The notes under the pieces: model-generated
What the model saw: the letters and a program-made list of their open reading frames with translations, nothing else
Databases searched by the model: none
Told to the model about the DNA's origin: nothing
Shown here: in pieces, positions 53,950 through 63,551 of the stretch
Numbering within the stretch: position 1 is the first letter of the stretch
Layout of the letters: each line of letters opens with the position of its first letter
Program-made: the position numbers and the translations under genes
Assembly (NCBI GenBank): GCA_900450455.1
Contig: UGGN01000002.1
Span: 248,001 to 312,000, forward strand
Direction of reading: 5' to 3'
From: [Eubacterium] infirmum
Lineage (GTDB): Bacteria; Bacillota; Clostridia; Peptostreptococcales; Anaerovoracaceae
DNA: 64,000 bases

Positions 53950-54631
53950 CATATATATTTGGATTTATGTTTGCAATAGCGCGCTTGATGGTGCTGCTCA
54001 TATGAAGTTTCATAGCTCTTGCTCCACTGGTCACGTCTTTTTTGAGATAGGCACTGTAAACCCTGCGTCTTTCTTCAAGTGTCTTATCTAAAAATTTGGG
54101 AGCAAAGTAATTAGGAGGGCAGGAGTATTTGCAGTAGTTGAAGTAGCTTGTCAAAGTTTTATCCAGCATTCTATCATGCGCTGTCTTATAGATGTGGCGA
54201 TGAAAGGCTGAATTCGCATACATCATCATGTGAATATCGTTCTTTTTGGTGTAGAACTCCATATAACGAAAGATATCTGTAAACTGCTCCATCTCATCAT
54301 CTGTGATGCGCTCGATACTCCAGCTGACAGCTCTAACCTCAAGGTCAGCGCGTATATTTAGCATATCGATTAGTTCATCGTAGCTGAATCCGCGCACATA
54401 TTCACCTCTTTTAGGTATGTACTCCAAAAGACCGTCCATCTCAAGCCGTCTAAATGATTCCCTTACAGGAGTTCTGCTGGCTCCATACATAGAGCAAACC
54501 TTGGTCTCTGTGAGCCAAGAATCACGAGCTAACTGACCGGTTAGTATAGCCCTTAGAAGTTCCTCATAGATTCTATCCGTAAGTGGAAGTTCTTTATTTG
54601 TTTCTTTTCTTAATTGCTGTATAATATCCAT
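53942..54631 (-). CDS. GntR family regulator, FCD subfamily
   Basis: 229 residues from the ATG at 54631. An in-frame TTG further up (54667) coincides with the -35 box TTGACA, so it cannot be in the mRNA. The N-terminal winged helix contains LTETKVCSMYGASRTPVRESFRRLEMDGLLEY; the C-terminal all-helical FCD domain, which binds an organic acid or similar effector with a metal, keeps His residues in AFHRHIY and near KLHMSST. Regulated genes are unknown; nth is divergent and unrelated. The transcript appears leaderless (see the promoter entry). Confidence 0.88.
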   Translation of the reverse strand: MDIIQQLRKETNKELPLTDRIYEELLRAILTGQLARDSWLTETKVCSMYGASRTPVRESFRRLEMDGLLEYIPKRGEYVRGFSYDELIDMLNIRADLEVRAVSWSIERITDDEMEQFTDIFRYMEFYTKKNDIHMMMYANSAFHRHIYKTAHDRMLDKTLTSYFNYCKYSCPPNYFAPKFLDKTLEERRRVYSAYLKKDVTSGARAMKLHMSSTIKRAIANINPNIYEK

Positions 54632-54637
54632 GTGTGA

Positions 54638-54667
54638 ATTATACTTTTTTCGAGCATATATTGTCAA
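54638..54667 (-). promoter_or_regulatory. Consensus promoter producing a leaderless GntR mRNA
   Basis: Read on the minus strand: TTGACA (54662-54667), 18 bases, TATAAT (54638-54643), then six bases to the ATG at 54631. Transcription should begin at or next to the A of the ATG. No Shine-Dalgarno sequence precedes the ATG. Confidence 0.75.
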
Positions 54668-54679
54668 GAAAGGTAAGTT

Positions 54680-55303
54680 ATGGACAAGAAAACTGTTAAC
54701 AGTATTTTAGATAAACTTGAGGAAGCATATCCGGATGCGGACTGCGCACTGAATCACAATAATGTGTTTGAACTTATTGTCGCTGTAGCACTATCGGCAC
54801 AGACAACAGATAAGAGTGTAAACAAGGTTACACCTGAACTTTTTAAGGCATATCCGGATGCAAATGCTCTAGCAAAAGCAGAACAATCCGATGTCGAGGA
54901 ATACATAAAAAAGATAGGTATGTATAGAACAAAATCAAAGAATATAATCAATATGGCAAAGTCATTAGTTGCTGAATACGACGGGCTTGTTCCTCAGAAT
55001 TTTGATGCTCTGATAAAGCTTTCGGGAGTGGGGAGAAAGACAGCAAACGTTGTTCTTTCAGTTGGTTTCGGAGAGCCGCATATTGCAGTCGATACTCATG
55101 TTTTTAGAGTTGCAAACCGCATAGGAATCTGTAAAGAAAAGAACGAGCTTGCTACTGAGAAGGCTCTGATGAAGGCGATTCCAAAGGATAGATGGTCAAA
55201 GGCTCATCATCTTTTGATTTTCCACGGAAGGCAGTGCTGTAATGCACGAAAGCCAAATTGCGAGGAATGTCCGATAGAGTCAATGTGCAAAAAGAGAATA
55301 TGA
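54680..55303 (+). CDS. nth: Endonuclease III
   Basis: 207-residue DNA glycosylase/AP lyase for oxidised pyrimidines. The helix-hairpin-helix and GPD-type region reads KLSGVGRKTANVVLSVGFG followed by AVDTHVFRVANRIG, with the catalytic Lys in GRKTA and Asp in VDTHV. The C-terminal [4Fe-4S] motif is exact: C-x6-C-x2-C-x5-C in CNARKPNCEECPIESMC. An AAAGG site precedes the ATG. The GNAT gene begins one base after its stop. Confidence 0.95.
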   Translation: MDKKTVNSILDKLEEAYPDADCALNHNNVFELIVAVALSAQTTDKSVNKVTPELFKAYPDANALAKAEQSDVEEYIKKIGMYRTKSKNIINMAKSLVAEYDGLVPQNFDALIKLSGVGRKTANVVLSVGFGEPHIAVDTHVFRVANRIGICKEKNELATEKALMKAIPKDRWSKAHHLLIFHGRQCCNARKPNCEECPIESMCKKRI

Positions 55304-55304
55304 T

Positions 55305-55835
55305 ATGAAAGATATAAAAAAATGGAACTGGGATAAAATGCCGGTAATTGAAACCGCAAGGCTTATCCTAGATGAAATCAAATACTCCGATCTAGATACG
55401 TATAACGAGATAATATTCGATAAGGAAAGAAATATATACTGGGGCTATGACGACATGCTTAGCATAGATGGAAAGCCTGAATATGACAGCTTTTATAAAG
55501 TTGCGCACATGGATTTTGATGCACGTGAGGCGATCAACTTCGCCATCAGAAAAGACGGGAATATGATAGGAGAAGCTGTACTCTTTGATTTTAGAAAAGA
55601 AGAGGACTTGGAAATCGCTGAGCTCGGTTGCAGGATTTTACGAAGAGAGTCAGGGCACGGCTATGGAGTCGAAGCTTTTTACGGAGTTCTTCACTGGGCG
55701 CTTGATAGCCACCTTGTATCAAAGGTCGTAGCAAAATGCTTCCATGAAAATACATCATCATACTTCATGCTCAGCAAAGAAATGAAGCAGATAGGTGAGG
55801 ATAGTACATTTAAATACTTTGAACTACAAAAATGA
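55305..55835 (+). CDS. GNAT family N-acetyltransferase
   Basis: 176 residues resembling RimJ/RimL-type acetyltransferases. It begins with the typical PVIETARLILDEIKYSDL, has the strand NMIGEAVLFDF, and the acetyl-CoA loop region RRESGHGYGVEAFYGVLHWALD followed by VVAKCFHENTSSYFML. The acceptor (protein N-terminus, antibiotic or small molecule) is not predictable. Translation is probably coupled to nth. Confidence 0.85.
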   Translation: MKDIKKWNWDKMPVIETARLILDEIKYSDLDTYNEIIFDKERNIYWGYDDMLSIDGKPEYDSFYKVAHMDFDAREAINFAIRKDGNMIGEAVLFDFRKEEDLEIAELGCRILRRESGHGYGVEAFYGVLHWALDSHLVSKVVAKCFHENTSSYFMLSKEMKQIGEDSTFKYFELQK

Positions 55836-55938
55836 GTAAAACCCCTCAGCTGCGTGATATCAGTTACCGAAGGGGCTTAGTTTCTAAAACTCAATTCTCT
55901 TATAAGCTTTTAATTGTAGTATTCCGACCTTATTAATT

Positions 55939-56439
55939 CTAGGCTCTCTTGCCACAGCAATTCTTATATTTTTTGCCGCTGCCACATGGACATGGTTCAT
56001 TCCTGCCGGGTTTCTTTTCCGCATGTACTGTTCTTGAACGTCTGAACTCATTGTAGATTTCTATTCTTTTTTCTTCACTGAGAACCTCATTCCATTCCTC
56101 AAGTCCCCAGAGGTAATCGGCATCAGCCTTATGCATGTTAAAGTACAATTTTTCGAAATCAATGTCAAGGTCTATCTCGCTATCCATTTTGATTTTACTT
56201 ACATCCAGTTCGTTTTTTAGGCTTGTGGTAACGCCATCCAAGAATCCGGTGAATATAACCTTATCACATTCAAACTTCTTTACAAGGTCAGAAACTTTGC
56301 CCTTGAGGTGTTCCTTATGATTTAAAAGTATGTAGGCATAAATTTTTGCTTCTGTTTCTGAGTATTCCTTCCAAAACTCATCGATTGTCTCCTTGGTCTG
56401 CCCATTGAGAAGCTTTTCCCAATCTTTGTATAAACTCAT
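55939..56439 (-). CDS. SEC-C motif protein
   Basis: 166 residues. The last 22 residues form a SEC-C zinc-binding motif: [19 protein letters not shown], with the C-x-C-x8-C-C/H pattern found at the end of SecA. The rest is an acidic, helical domain (about 1-135) that I do not recognise by function. Stand-alone SEC-C proteins may bind ribosomes or SecA-related partners, but this one is uncharacterised. Converges with the GNAT gene; about 100 non-coding bases separate them, with an imperfect CCCCT/AGGGG hairpin. Confidence 0.82.
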   Translation of the reverse strand: MSLYKDWEKLLNGQTKETIDEFWKEYSETEAKIYAYILLNHKEHLKGKVSDLVKKFECDKVIFTGFLDGVTTSLKNELDVSKIKMDSEIDLDIDFEKLYFNMHKADADYLWGLEEWNEVLSEEKRIEIYNEFRRSRTVHAEKKPGRNEPCPCGSGKKYKNCCGKRA

Positions 56440-56470
56440 TCTGATTCCTCCGTCAAATAATTAATATTTA

Positions 56471-57436
56471 TTATACTGTCTTAGAAATTGCGATTAAATC
56501 GCCTACAACTGCGCTTCCTGTAGGGAAGGCACCGGCGCCTGCACCGTAGAACATTAGCTCGCCAACTGCATCACCTGTAAGGTATATTGCGTTATACTCT
56601 CTCGAAACTGAAGCGAGCGGGTGGCTGTTTGGTATGAGAACCGGCTTAACGCTATACTCAAGCTGATCTCCTGATAGCTTAGCAGATGCAATTAGCTTGA
56701 TTTTGCTATCCTTTGATTCTGCATCCTCAATATCCTTCATAGTAATATTGCTAATTCCGGTAGTTGGAATATCGTTTGGATTAACGTATTTGTCAAAGCA
56801 TAGGGTCATCAAAATGGAAAGCTTGTTTGCGGCATCTATACCTTCAACGTCTGCAGTAGGGTCGGCCTCGGCAAAGCCCTTAATCTGAGCATCCTTAAGC
56901 GCATCTTTATATTCCATTCCATCAGCCTGCATGCAGCTTAAGATATAGTTTGTCGTTCCGTTTACAATCCCCATAACTTCGAGGAATTCGTTTCCGCTCA
57001 AAGCCTCCTGAATTGCTGTAAGGGCAGGGATTCCTCCGCCTACACTGGCTTCAAATCTAAAGCTTACATTGTTTGCTATAGCTGTTTCTGTCAGCTCTTT
57101 ATAGTTTGCAGCAACTGCAGCCTTGTTAGGTGTTACAACGTGCTTACCTGCTTTCATAGACTTTAGCATGTACTCAGTTGCAGGTTCAATCCCGCCGATA
57201 GCTTCGACAATTATATCTATGGTATCATCACATATAACTTCATCTACATTTGAAGTGGCAAGCTCTGCGGGAAGGCCCTTTGCCAAAGCCTTCTCGATAT
57301 TTCTTGCGAAAACCTTAGCAACTTCTATTTCACAACCGCTGCGCTTTGAAATGAGCTTGGCGTTTTTCTTTAATATATCAAAAGTTCCTCCGGCAACAGT
57401 ACCGAAACCTAAGAGTCCGATCTTTACCTTTTTCAT
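56471..57436 (-). CDS. hom: Homoserine dehydrogenase, short form without ACT domain
   Basis: 321 residues; reduces aspartate semialdehyde to homoserine for threonine and methionine. The NAD(P) fold starts GLLGFGTVAGGTF; the catalytic domain holds TPNKAAVA, SVGGGIPALTAI, IVNGTTNYILSCM and FAEADPTADVEGIDAANKL with the catalytic Lys and Asp. The C-terminal ACT domain of the usual 430-residue Gram-positive enzyme is absent, so threonine feedback by that route is not expected. GGAGG precedes the ATG. A CodY-box-like sequence overlaps the start of transcription. Confidence 0.94.
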   Translation of the reverse strand: MKKVKIGLLGFGTVAGGTFDILKKNAKLISKRSGCEIEVAKVFARNIEKALAKGLPAELATSNVDEVICDDTIDIIVEAIGGIEPATEYMLKSMKAGKHVVTPNKAAVAANYKELTETAIANNVSFRFEASVGGGIPALTAIQEALSGNEFLEVMGIVNGTTNYILSCMQADGMEYKDALKDAQIKGFAEADPTADVEGIDAANKLSILMTLCFDKYVNPNDIPTTGISNITMKDIEDAESKDSKIKLIASAKLSGDQLEYSVKPVLIPNSHPLASVSREYNAIYLTGDAVGELMFYGAGAGAFPTGSAVVGDLIAISKTV

Positions 57437-57451
57437 GATTCGCCTCCTTAA

Positions 57452-57466
57452 TTTATTCAGAAAATA
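57452..57466 (-). promoter_or_regulatory. Candidate CodY-binding box at the hom promoter
   Basis: On the minus strand TATTTTCTGAATAAA matches 11 of 15 positions of the CodY box AATTTTCWGAAAATT. It lies directly downstream of the -10, where binding would block transcription. hom is a plausible CodY target. Confidence 0.5.
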
Positions 57467-57494
57467 TTATAAACGAAAATCTTCATTTTGTCTT
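57466..57494 (-). promoter_or_regulatory. Promoter of hom
   Basis: On the minus strand AAGACA (57489-57494), 17 bases, perfect TATAAT (57466-57471). Confidence 0.55.
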
Positions 57495-57582
57495 TGATTA
57501 AATTGAAATATTTGGCGCTTTCCGTCTTGTTTTCTATTGTAAATGGTTTAATATATATTTATAAACTTAGGAGGAACGCCAA

Positions 57583-58542
57583 ATGAGAAATAATATGAAA
57601 ATTATAGATCTGCATTGCGATACACTTTTAGAATGTTGGAAACACAAAGATCAGGGGCTAAAAGACGGTCCGACTGCGATAAATATAGAAAAGCTTAGAG
57701 ATGGCGGAAGCCTTGCCCAGTGCTTTGCTATGTATCTTCCGTGGAAGAGTATGAATATTGGTCCATATGAGATTCTAAAGGGTATTTTTGAGACATATAA
57801 GGAGCAGATAGAACTAAATAAGGATGCAATAAGGCCTGCTCTAAGTGTTTCAGATATTGAAAAGAATGCTGCAAGCGGAATGCTTTCATCCATTTTGACC
57901 ATAGAGGATGGAGCATTTCTGGAGAACAAAATGGAGCGCCTTGATGAAGCCTATGAGATGGGCGTTAGAATGATAGGACTTATATGGAATCATGAAAACT
58001 GTCTAGCTTACCCAAATAACAGGGATGCGGCAGCTCACGAAAGAGGGCTAAAGGTCTTCGGTATGGATGTGGTGGAGAGAATGAATGAGCTTGGTATGGT
58101 AATCGATTGCTCACACTTAAACGAGGGTGGATTCTTTGATGTGGCAAAGCTTAGCAAGAAGCCTTTCATGGCTTCACACTCATGTGCAAGGGCACTATGT
58201 GACCATCCGAGAAATCTCAGCGATGAGCAGCTTCGAATGCTTGGAGAAAAAGGTGGAGTAGTTGGAATAAACTTCTACGGAGCATTTTTAAATGAAAACG
58301 GAGATGCGGCAAGCTTTTATAGAATAATTGAACATTTAAAGTACATGAAGGATAAAGCGGGAATAGATACTATTGCTTTAGGTTCCGATTTTGATGGAAT
58401 TGATGATAACGGTGAACTTGTAGATTTTAGGGGATATATACCTTTGATGGATATAATGAGCGAGCATTTTAGCGATGACGAGATAGATAAAATCAGTCAT
58501 CTCAATGCTATGAGAGTATTTAGAGAGAATATAGGTAGATAG
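57583..58542 (+). CDS. M19 family membrane-type dipeptidase
   Basis: 319-residue zinc dipeptidase (renal dipeptidase family), cytoplasmic here as no signal peptide is seen. Metal ligands: HCDTLLE near the N-terminus, the bridging Glu in TIEDGAFLE, and His in DCSHLNEGGFFDV and ASHSCARAL. The substrate-side Asp is in LGSDFDGID. Members cleave L-D or D-amino-acid dipeptides. GGAGG lies 8 bases before the ATG. trmL follows without a gap. Confidence 0.92.
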   Translation: MRNNMKIIDLHCDTLLECWKHKDQGLKDGPTAINIEKLRDGGSLAQCFAMYLPWKSMNIGPYEILKGIFETYKEQIELNKDAIRPALSVSDIEKNAASGMLSSILTIEDGAFLENKMERLDEAYEMGVRMIGLIWNHENCLAYPNNRDAAAHERGLKVFGMDVVERMNELGMVIDCSHLNEGGFFDVAKLSKKPFMASHSCARALCDHPRNLSDEQLRMLGEKGGVVGINFYGAFLNENGDAASFYRIIEHLKYMKDKAGIDTIALGSDFDGIDDNGELVDFRGYIPLMDIMSEHFSDDEIDKISHLNAMRVFRENIGR

Positions 58543-59013
58543 ATGGCATTACATATAGTTTTTGTTGAACCTGAGATACCACCAAACACAGGGAATATTG
58601 CCAGAACATGTGCAGCAACCAACACTAAGCTTCACCTTGTGAAACCGCTAGGCTTTGATATAAGCGAGAAGGCTGTTAAGAGAGCCGGGCTGGATTATTG
58701 GCCTTATGTGGACATTGAAGTGCATGAATCACTTAATGATTTTATGGAAAAGTACAAGAATAAGCGTAAATTTCTTGCTACAACTAAGGGTGGACATTTA
58801 TACACAGAATTTGAGTATAGGGATGATGACATGTTTATGTTTGGAAGAGAGACAAGGGGATTGCCTCGTGATTTCATTGCCAAAAACGAAGAGATGTCGA
58901 TAAGAATTCCTATGAGTGAAAATACCAGGCTTAGGTCGTTTAACCTATCAAATTCTGCCAATATTATTTTGTTCGAAGCACTGCGTCAACTGGGTTTCCC
59001 TGAGCTTAAATAG
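58543..59013 (+). CDS. trmL: tRNA (cytidine(34)-2'-O)-methyltransferase TrmL
   Basis: 156-residue SPOUT-class enzyme that methylates the wobble ribose of tRNA-Leu isoacceptors. The trefoil-knot signatures are EIPPNTGNIARTCAAT at the start, GRETRGLP in the middle and RIPMSENTRLRSFNLSNSANI at the end. Length is usual. The ATG directly abuts the upstream stop, so it is cotranscribed with the dipeptidase gene. Confidence 0.93.
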   Translation: MALHIVFVEPEIPPNTGNIARTCAATNTKLHLVKPLGFDISEKAVKRAGLDYWPYVDIEVHESLNDFMEKYKNKRKFLATTKGGHLYTEFEYRDDDMFMFGRETRGLPRDFIAKNEEMSIRIPMSENTRLRSFNLSNSANIILFEALRQLGFPELK

Positions 59014-59014
59014 T

Positions 59015-59043
59015 TTGCCATAGTTTTGTCAATATGGTATAAT
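59015..59043 (+). promoter_or_regulatory. Promoter of rpoN
   Basis: TTGCCA (59015-59020), 17 bases, perfect TATAAT (59038-59043), beginning just after the trmL stop and 38 bases before the rpoN start. Confidence 0.65.
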
Positions 59044-59080
59044 AATTGCATAATATTGTTGAATTGCAGGAGATTTTGCT

Positions 59081-60457
59081 TTGAAGATAGGATACGAACT
59101 GACAATTGAACAGACCCAAAAGCTGTCGATGACGCCGGAGCTTATTCAAGCGATACAGATTTTGCAATACAACAATCAGGAACTTAACGAATATATAGAT
59201 AAGGAGCTTCTTGAGAATCCGATACTTGATTCTGAATATCCTAAGGAGTCCGATACAGAGATAGATATAGATATAGACAGCTTGAGAGATCAGTTAATTC
59301 AGGCAGATGAGAATGTAGAAGCATATAAACAGTGGGAACCCCATAGCACAAGCGATGAGTACTCGTACGAGAATTTTGTGGCTTTTAACTATACCTTGAC
59401 GGAATTCTTGATAGAGCAATTACATTTTTCTAGCCTTAAAGGTCAGGATGCCGAGATAGGCCGTTACATAATTGAGAATATCGATGATAACGGCTATCTT
59501 TCTATGTCTTTAGAAGAAATATGCAGCGTTTTAGAAGTTGATTTAGAAAGTTGCGAGAGGGTTTTAGATGCAATCCACACTTTTGAACCTTCGGGAGTAG
59601 GAGCGAGGAACCTCAATGAATCACTTATTATACAGCTCGCTTCATTAGGTGAGCTGACTGATGAGATTGAGTTCATAATATCCAATAGACTTAAGGATTT
59701 GGCTGACAACAAATACGCCCTTATTTCTAAAGAAATGGGGATAAGCATACCTGAAGTTCAGAGTATTGCGGATATGATAAAGAAACTGGAACCTAAACCC
59801 GGTAGGGGTTTTGATTCAGATAACAGCATCAAGTACATACTTCCGGATATATATGTAGAAGATGTAAATGGCGAGTATCTAGTAAGTTCCAACGACGGAA
59901 CCACTCCAAACTTGCACATTAGTTCGTACTATAACTCTCTGATTGAAGAGGCTAAGTCGGATAAGGAACTTTCCAGTTATCTAAACAACAGGTTTAATTC
60001 TGCAATGTGGCTGATGAAAAGCATTGAGCAGAGAAAGAAGACAATTTTCAATATCGCGAATGCTATCGTTCATTTTCAAAATGATTTCTTCAGTAAGGGT
60101 GAGAGGTATCTAAAGCCCTTGACGCTCAAGCAGATTGCTGAAACGGTCGGTGTGCATGAGTCTACTGTGAGCCGTGCAATAAATGGCAAATATATGCAGT
60201 GCCCGAGAGGAGTTTTTGAACTCAAGTACTTCTTCACGGGAGGTATCTTAAACGAGGATGGTAGCGGAGTTTCATCAAACAGTATCAAATCAATGATCAG
60301 GGAGTTTGTCGAAGGCGAGGATGACAAGAAGCCGCTTAGTGATTCCAAAATTTCTGAGTTGCTTCACGAGAAAGGCATTGATATTTCGAGAAGAACCGTT
60401 GCAAAGTATAGAGACGATATAGGCATACTGCCATCGTCCAAAAGAAGACGTTTTTAG
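59081..60457 (+). CDS. rpoN: RNA polymerase sigma-54 factor
   Basis: 458 residues. Region I at the N-terminus is Gln/Leu-rich (LTIEQTQKLSMTPELIQAIQIL). The core-binding region follows, then the helix-turn-helix LKQIAETVGVHESTVSRAINGKY and the RpoN box ISRRTVAKYRDD near the C-terminus. Start is TTG, 8 bases after GCAGGAG. Sigma-54 needs bEBP activators, none of which is encoded here; I saw no -24/-12 promoter in the window. gap follows after 61 bases, the position often held by cggR. Confidence 0.95.
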   Translation: MKIGYELTIEQTQKLSMTPELIQAIQILQYNNQELNEYIDKELLENPILDSEYPKESDTEIDIDIDSLRDQLIQADENVEAYKQWEPHSTSDEYSYENFVAFNYTLTEFLIEQLHFSSLKGQDAEIGRYIIENIDDNGYLSMSLEEICSVLEVDLESCERVLDAIHTFEPSGVGARNLNESLIIQLASLGELTDEIEFIISNRLKDLADNKYALISKEMGISIPEVQSIADMIKKLEPKPGRGFDSDNSIKYILPDIYVEDVNGEYLVSSNDGTTPNLHISSYYNSLIEEAKSDKELSSYLNNRFNSAMWLMKSIEQRKKTIFNIANAIVHFQNDFFSKGERYLKPLTLKQIAETVGVHESTVSRAINGKYMQCPRGVFELKYFFTGGILNEDGSGVSSNSIKSMIREFVEGEDDKKPLSDSKISELLHEKGIDISRRTVAKYRDDIGILPSSKRRRF

Positions 60458-60518
60458 GTTTATACCTTTTAACATACAATATAGCTTTAATTAAAATAAA
60501 GAGTCATGGAGGGTTATT

Positions 60519-61538
60519 ATGTCAATTAAAGTTGGTATCAGTGGATACGGAAGAATTGGACGACTTGTACTAAGAGCGTCTTTGGAACATCCGGAAATCG
60601 AGATTGTAGGAATTAACTACAGAAGTGCAGAGGATATGGAATACCTTGCGTATCTTCTAAAATATGATTCCACATTTGGAAGATTTCCTGCTGAGGTCTC
60701 ATACTATGACGGAGGTATCATCGTAGGAGGCAAGAAGATACCCGTATATAAGGAATCGGAAATCAAGAATATTCCATGGAAAGAATGCGGTGCAGAGTAT
60801 GTTGTTGAGTCAACAGGTGCATACACAACTACCGAAAAGGCTCTAGGACATATAGAAGCTGGTGCAAAGAAGGTTGTTATCTCAGCCCCTGCAAAGGATA
60901 AGGGTACTCCAACCTTCGTTTGCGGAGTAAATACAGATAAGTACACAAAGGATATGCTTGTTGTTTCAAATGCATCATGCACAACAAACTGCTTAGCTCC
61001 ACTTTGTAAGGTTTTAGAGGACAAGTTCGGTATTGAAAAAGGTCTTATGTCGACAATCCACGCCGCAACATCAAAGCAGAAGACTGTTGACGGAAAATCA
61101 ACTAAGGACTGGCGTATAGGAAGAAGTGTATTTGGAAATATCATTCCAACATCAACAGGTGCAGCAAAGGCTGTTGGACTTGTTATTCCTGAAGTTGCAG
61201 GAAAGCTTACCGGTCTTGCATTCCGTGTTCCTACAGCAGACGTATCTGTTGTGGATTTAAACGTTGTTCTAAAGACAGCTACAACGCTTGAAGAGGTAAA
61301 TGCGGCTGTTAAAGAAGCTTCTGAGACATACATGAAGGGCATACTTGAGTACATGGACGACGAGTGTGTAACAAGCGATTTCATCGGCGACGCAAACACA
61401 TCTATCTTTGATGCACGCCAAGGAATTCAGCTTGACGAGAAGTTCTTCAAGTTCCTTGCTTACTATGATAATGAATTCGGTTATTCCTCCAAGATACTCA
61501 ATTTGATAGAGCATATGAGCGCTGTCGACAATAAATAG
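60519..61538 (+). CDS. gap: Glyceraldehyde-3-phosphate dehydrogenase, type I
   Basis: 339 residues. Glycolytic GAPDH with NAD-binding [15 protein letters not shown] and the active-site cysteine Cys154 in [26 protein letters not shown] and WYDNE-like YYDNEFGYS are conserved. The enzyme makes 1,3-bisphosphoglycerate for the adjacent pgk. GGAGGG precedes the ATG. The pgk ATG comes 2 bases after the stop, so gap-pgk-tpiA is an operon. Confidence 0.97.
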   Translation: MSIKVGISGYGRIGRLVLRASLEHPEIEIVGINYRSAEDMEYLAYLLKYDSTFGRFPAEVSYYDGGIIVGGKKIPVYKESEIKNIPWKECGAEYVVESTGAYTTTEKALGHIEAGAKKVVISAPAKDKGTPTFVCGVNTDKYTKDMLVVSNASCTTNCLAPLCKVLEDKFGIEKGLMSTIHAATSKQKTVDGKSTKDWRIGRSVFGNIIPTSTGAAKAVGLVIPEVAGKLTGLAFRVPTADVSVVDLNVVLKTATTLEEVNAAVKEASETYMKGILEYMDDECVTSDFIGDANTSIFDARQGIQLDEKFFKFLAYYDNEFGYSSKILNLIEHMSAVDNK

Positions 61539-61540
61539 AT

Positions 61541-62728
61541 ATGAAAAAGACAATAAGAGATATAGAGTTAAAGGGTAAACGCGTTTTGATAAGATGCGAT
61601 TTCAATGTACCCCTTGATAGTAATCAAAATATAACAGATGACACTAGAATAAGAGCTGCGCTTCCTACTCTAGAGTATATGATAGAGCATGGTGCTAAGG
61701 TTGTTGTAATGTCACACCTCGGTAGACCTAAGGGAAAAGCCGCTGCTGAATTTAGCCTCGCACCTGTAGCTGTAAGATTATCTGAGCTTCTGGGAAAGCC
61801 GGTGGCATTTGCTGACTGTGATGTTGTTATAGATGATGCAGTTGAGGCAAAGGCAGCAAGCCTAAAGAATGGAGATGTACTTCTTCTTCAGAATGTTAGA
61901 TTCCGCAAAGAGGAAACAGATAACGAGGCAGGATTTGCTAAAGAGCTGGCATCACTAGGAGATGTATTTGTTCAGGAAGCTTTCGGTACAGCTCATAGAG
62001 CACATGCTTCAACTGCGGGCATCGCAAACTACCTTCCATGCGTTTCAGGATTCCTGATTGAGAAGGAAGTTAAGTTTCTAGGCTCAGCGCTTCAGAATCC
62101 TCAGAGACCTTTCGTTGCCATCATGGGTGGTGCTAAGGTTGGAGATAAGATTAAGGTTATCGAAAACCTTCTAACAAAGGTTGACACTTTGATAATCGGT
62201 GGAGGCATGTCCTATACATTCTACAAGGCTATGGGTCTAGAAATCGGCACATCTATATTAGATGCTGATAATATAGACTTGGCAAAGATGCTTCTTGAGA
62301 AAGCAAGTTCCTTAAATGTAAAGCTTTTGCTACCTGTAGATATCGTATGTGCTGACGAATTCAGCAATGATGCAAAGCATAAGACATATAGCAGAGATAA
62401 AATTCCAAGCGATATGATGGGTCTTGATATAGGCGAGGAGACTATTAAGCTTTACAGTGAAGAAATAGCTAAGGCTAAGACTGTTGTTTGGAACGGACCT
62501 ATGGGCGTATTTGAGATGGAAAATTTTGCAAAGGGCACCAAAGCTATAGCTGAGGCACTTGCAGTTTCTGATGCAACTACGATTATAGGCGGAGGTGATT
62601 CGGCCGCTGCAGTAGAGCAGTTTGGACTTGCTGACAAGATGAGTCATATTTCTACGGGTGGAGGTGCTTCACTTGAGTTCTTGGAGGGAAAGATTCTTCC
62701 GGGGATAAGCATCATAGAGGAGAAGTAA
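61541..62728 (+). CDS. pgk: Phosphoglycerate kinase
   Basis: 395 residues; makes ATP from 1,3-bisphosphoglycerate. N-terminal substrate domain: [13 protein letters not shown], the SHLGRPKG arginine loop and AHRAHAST. C-terminal nucleotide domain: [19 protein letters not shown] and the phosphate loop [10 protein letters not shown] followed by [13 protein letters not shown]. Complete and of usual length. tpiA follows after one base. Confidence 0.97.
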   Translation: MKKTIRDIELKGKRVLIRCDFNVPLDSNQNITDDTRIRAALPTLEYMIEHGAKVVVMSHLGRPKGKAAAEFSLAPVAVRLSELLGKPVAFADCDVVIDDAVEAKAASLKNGDVLLLQNVRFRKEETDNEAGFAKELASLGDVFVQEAFGTAHRAHASTAGIANYLPCVSGFLIEKEVKFLGSALQNPQRPFVAIMGGAKVGDKIKVIENLLTKVDTLIIGGGMSYTFYKAMGLEIGTSILDADNIDLAKMLLEKASSLNVKLLLPVDIVCADEFSNDAKHKTYSRDKIPSDMMGLDIGEETIKLYSEEIAKAKTVVWNGPMGVFEMENFAKGTKAIAEALAVSDATTIIGGGDSAAAVEQFGLADKMSHISTGGGASLEFLEGKILPGISIIEEK

Positions 62729-62729
62729 A

Positions 62730-63482
62730 ATGATTAGGATACCTTTGATTGCAGGTAACTGGAAGATGTACAAGACCACAGCCGAGGCTAGGGCATTTGC
62801 TAAGGAGTTTTCCAAGATGTATAGGGACACCGATGTTAGAGCAGCTATATGTGCTCCATTTACTCAGCTTACAGCACTTAAGGAAGCATTTGCCGGAACC
62901 AATGTAAAAGTCGGAGCCCAGAACGTTCATTTCGAAGATGAGGGGGCTTTTACCGGTGAGATTTCAGTAGGCATGCTTAATGAAATAGGTGTTGACTACT
63001 GCATAATTGGTCATTCAGAGAGAAGAGAATATTTCGCCGAGACAGATGAAACAGTTAACCTGAAGCTCAAAAAACTTTTTTCATCAAGCGACATAATTCC
63101 TATCCTCTGCGTAGGCGAAAACCTTGACGAAAGAGAAGCAGGAAATGCTTTTGATGTAGTTGAAGGACAGCTTAAGTCAGACCTTGATGGAATAGATAGA
63201 GGAGATGTATCAAAGATTGTAATTGCATATGAGCCTATTTGGGCTATCGGTACAGGAAAAACTGCGACTCCGGAGCAGGCAGGAGAGATGTGCGCTCACA
63301 TCAGAAACATCATAGAAAGATTATATGATGAAGACACATGTGATAGCGTAATTATCCAGTATGGTGGCAGCGTCAAGCCGGAGAATGCAAGCGAAATAAT
63401 GAATATGGATGAGATAGATGGTGCACTTGTAGGCGGAGCTAGTCTAGATGCATCAAAATTCATTAAAATTGTCAATTTCTAA
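62730..63482 (+). CDS. tpiA: Triosephosphate isomerase
   Basis: 250-residue TIM barrel. The catalytic Lys is in AGNWKMYKT, His in IIGHSERREYF, and Glu in AYEPIWAIGTGKTATPEQA, whose last part is the mobile loop 6. The phosphate site GGSVKPENA is present. The gpm and eno genes that often continue this operon are not here; secG comes next. Confidence 0.97.
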   Translation: MIRIPLIAGNWKMYKTTAEARAFAKEFSKMYRDTDVRAAICAPFTQLTALKEAFAGTNVKVGAQNVHFEDEGAFTGEISVGMLNEIGVDYCIIGHSERREYFAETDETVNLKLKKLFSSSDIIPILCVGENLDEREAGNAFDVVEGQLKSDLDGIDRGDVSKIVIAYEPIWAIGTGKTATPEQAGEMCAHIRNIIERLYDEDTCDSVIIQYGGSVKPENASEIMNMDEIDGALVGGASLDASKFIKIVNF

Positions 63483-63551
63483 TGCAATTTACTTGATTTT
63501 GCACTCTTCTTATGTTAGAGTTTAATAGTTAAATTGCAAGGAGGATTAACT

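Noticed and set aside
60704..61399. 231-codon minus-strand frame opposite gap
   Set aside because: Shadow of a highly expressed gene with biased codons; no ribosome site and no recognisable domain.
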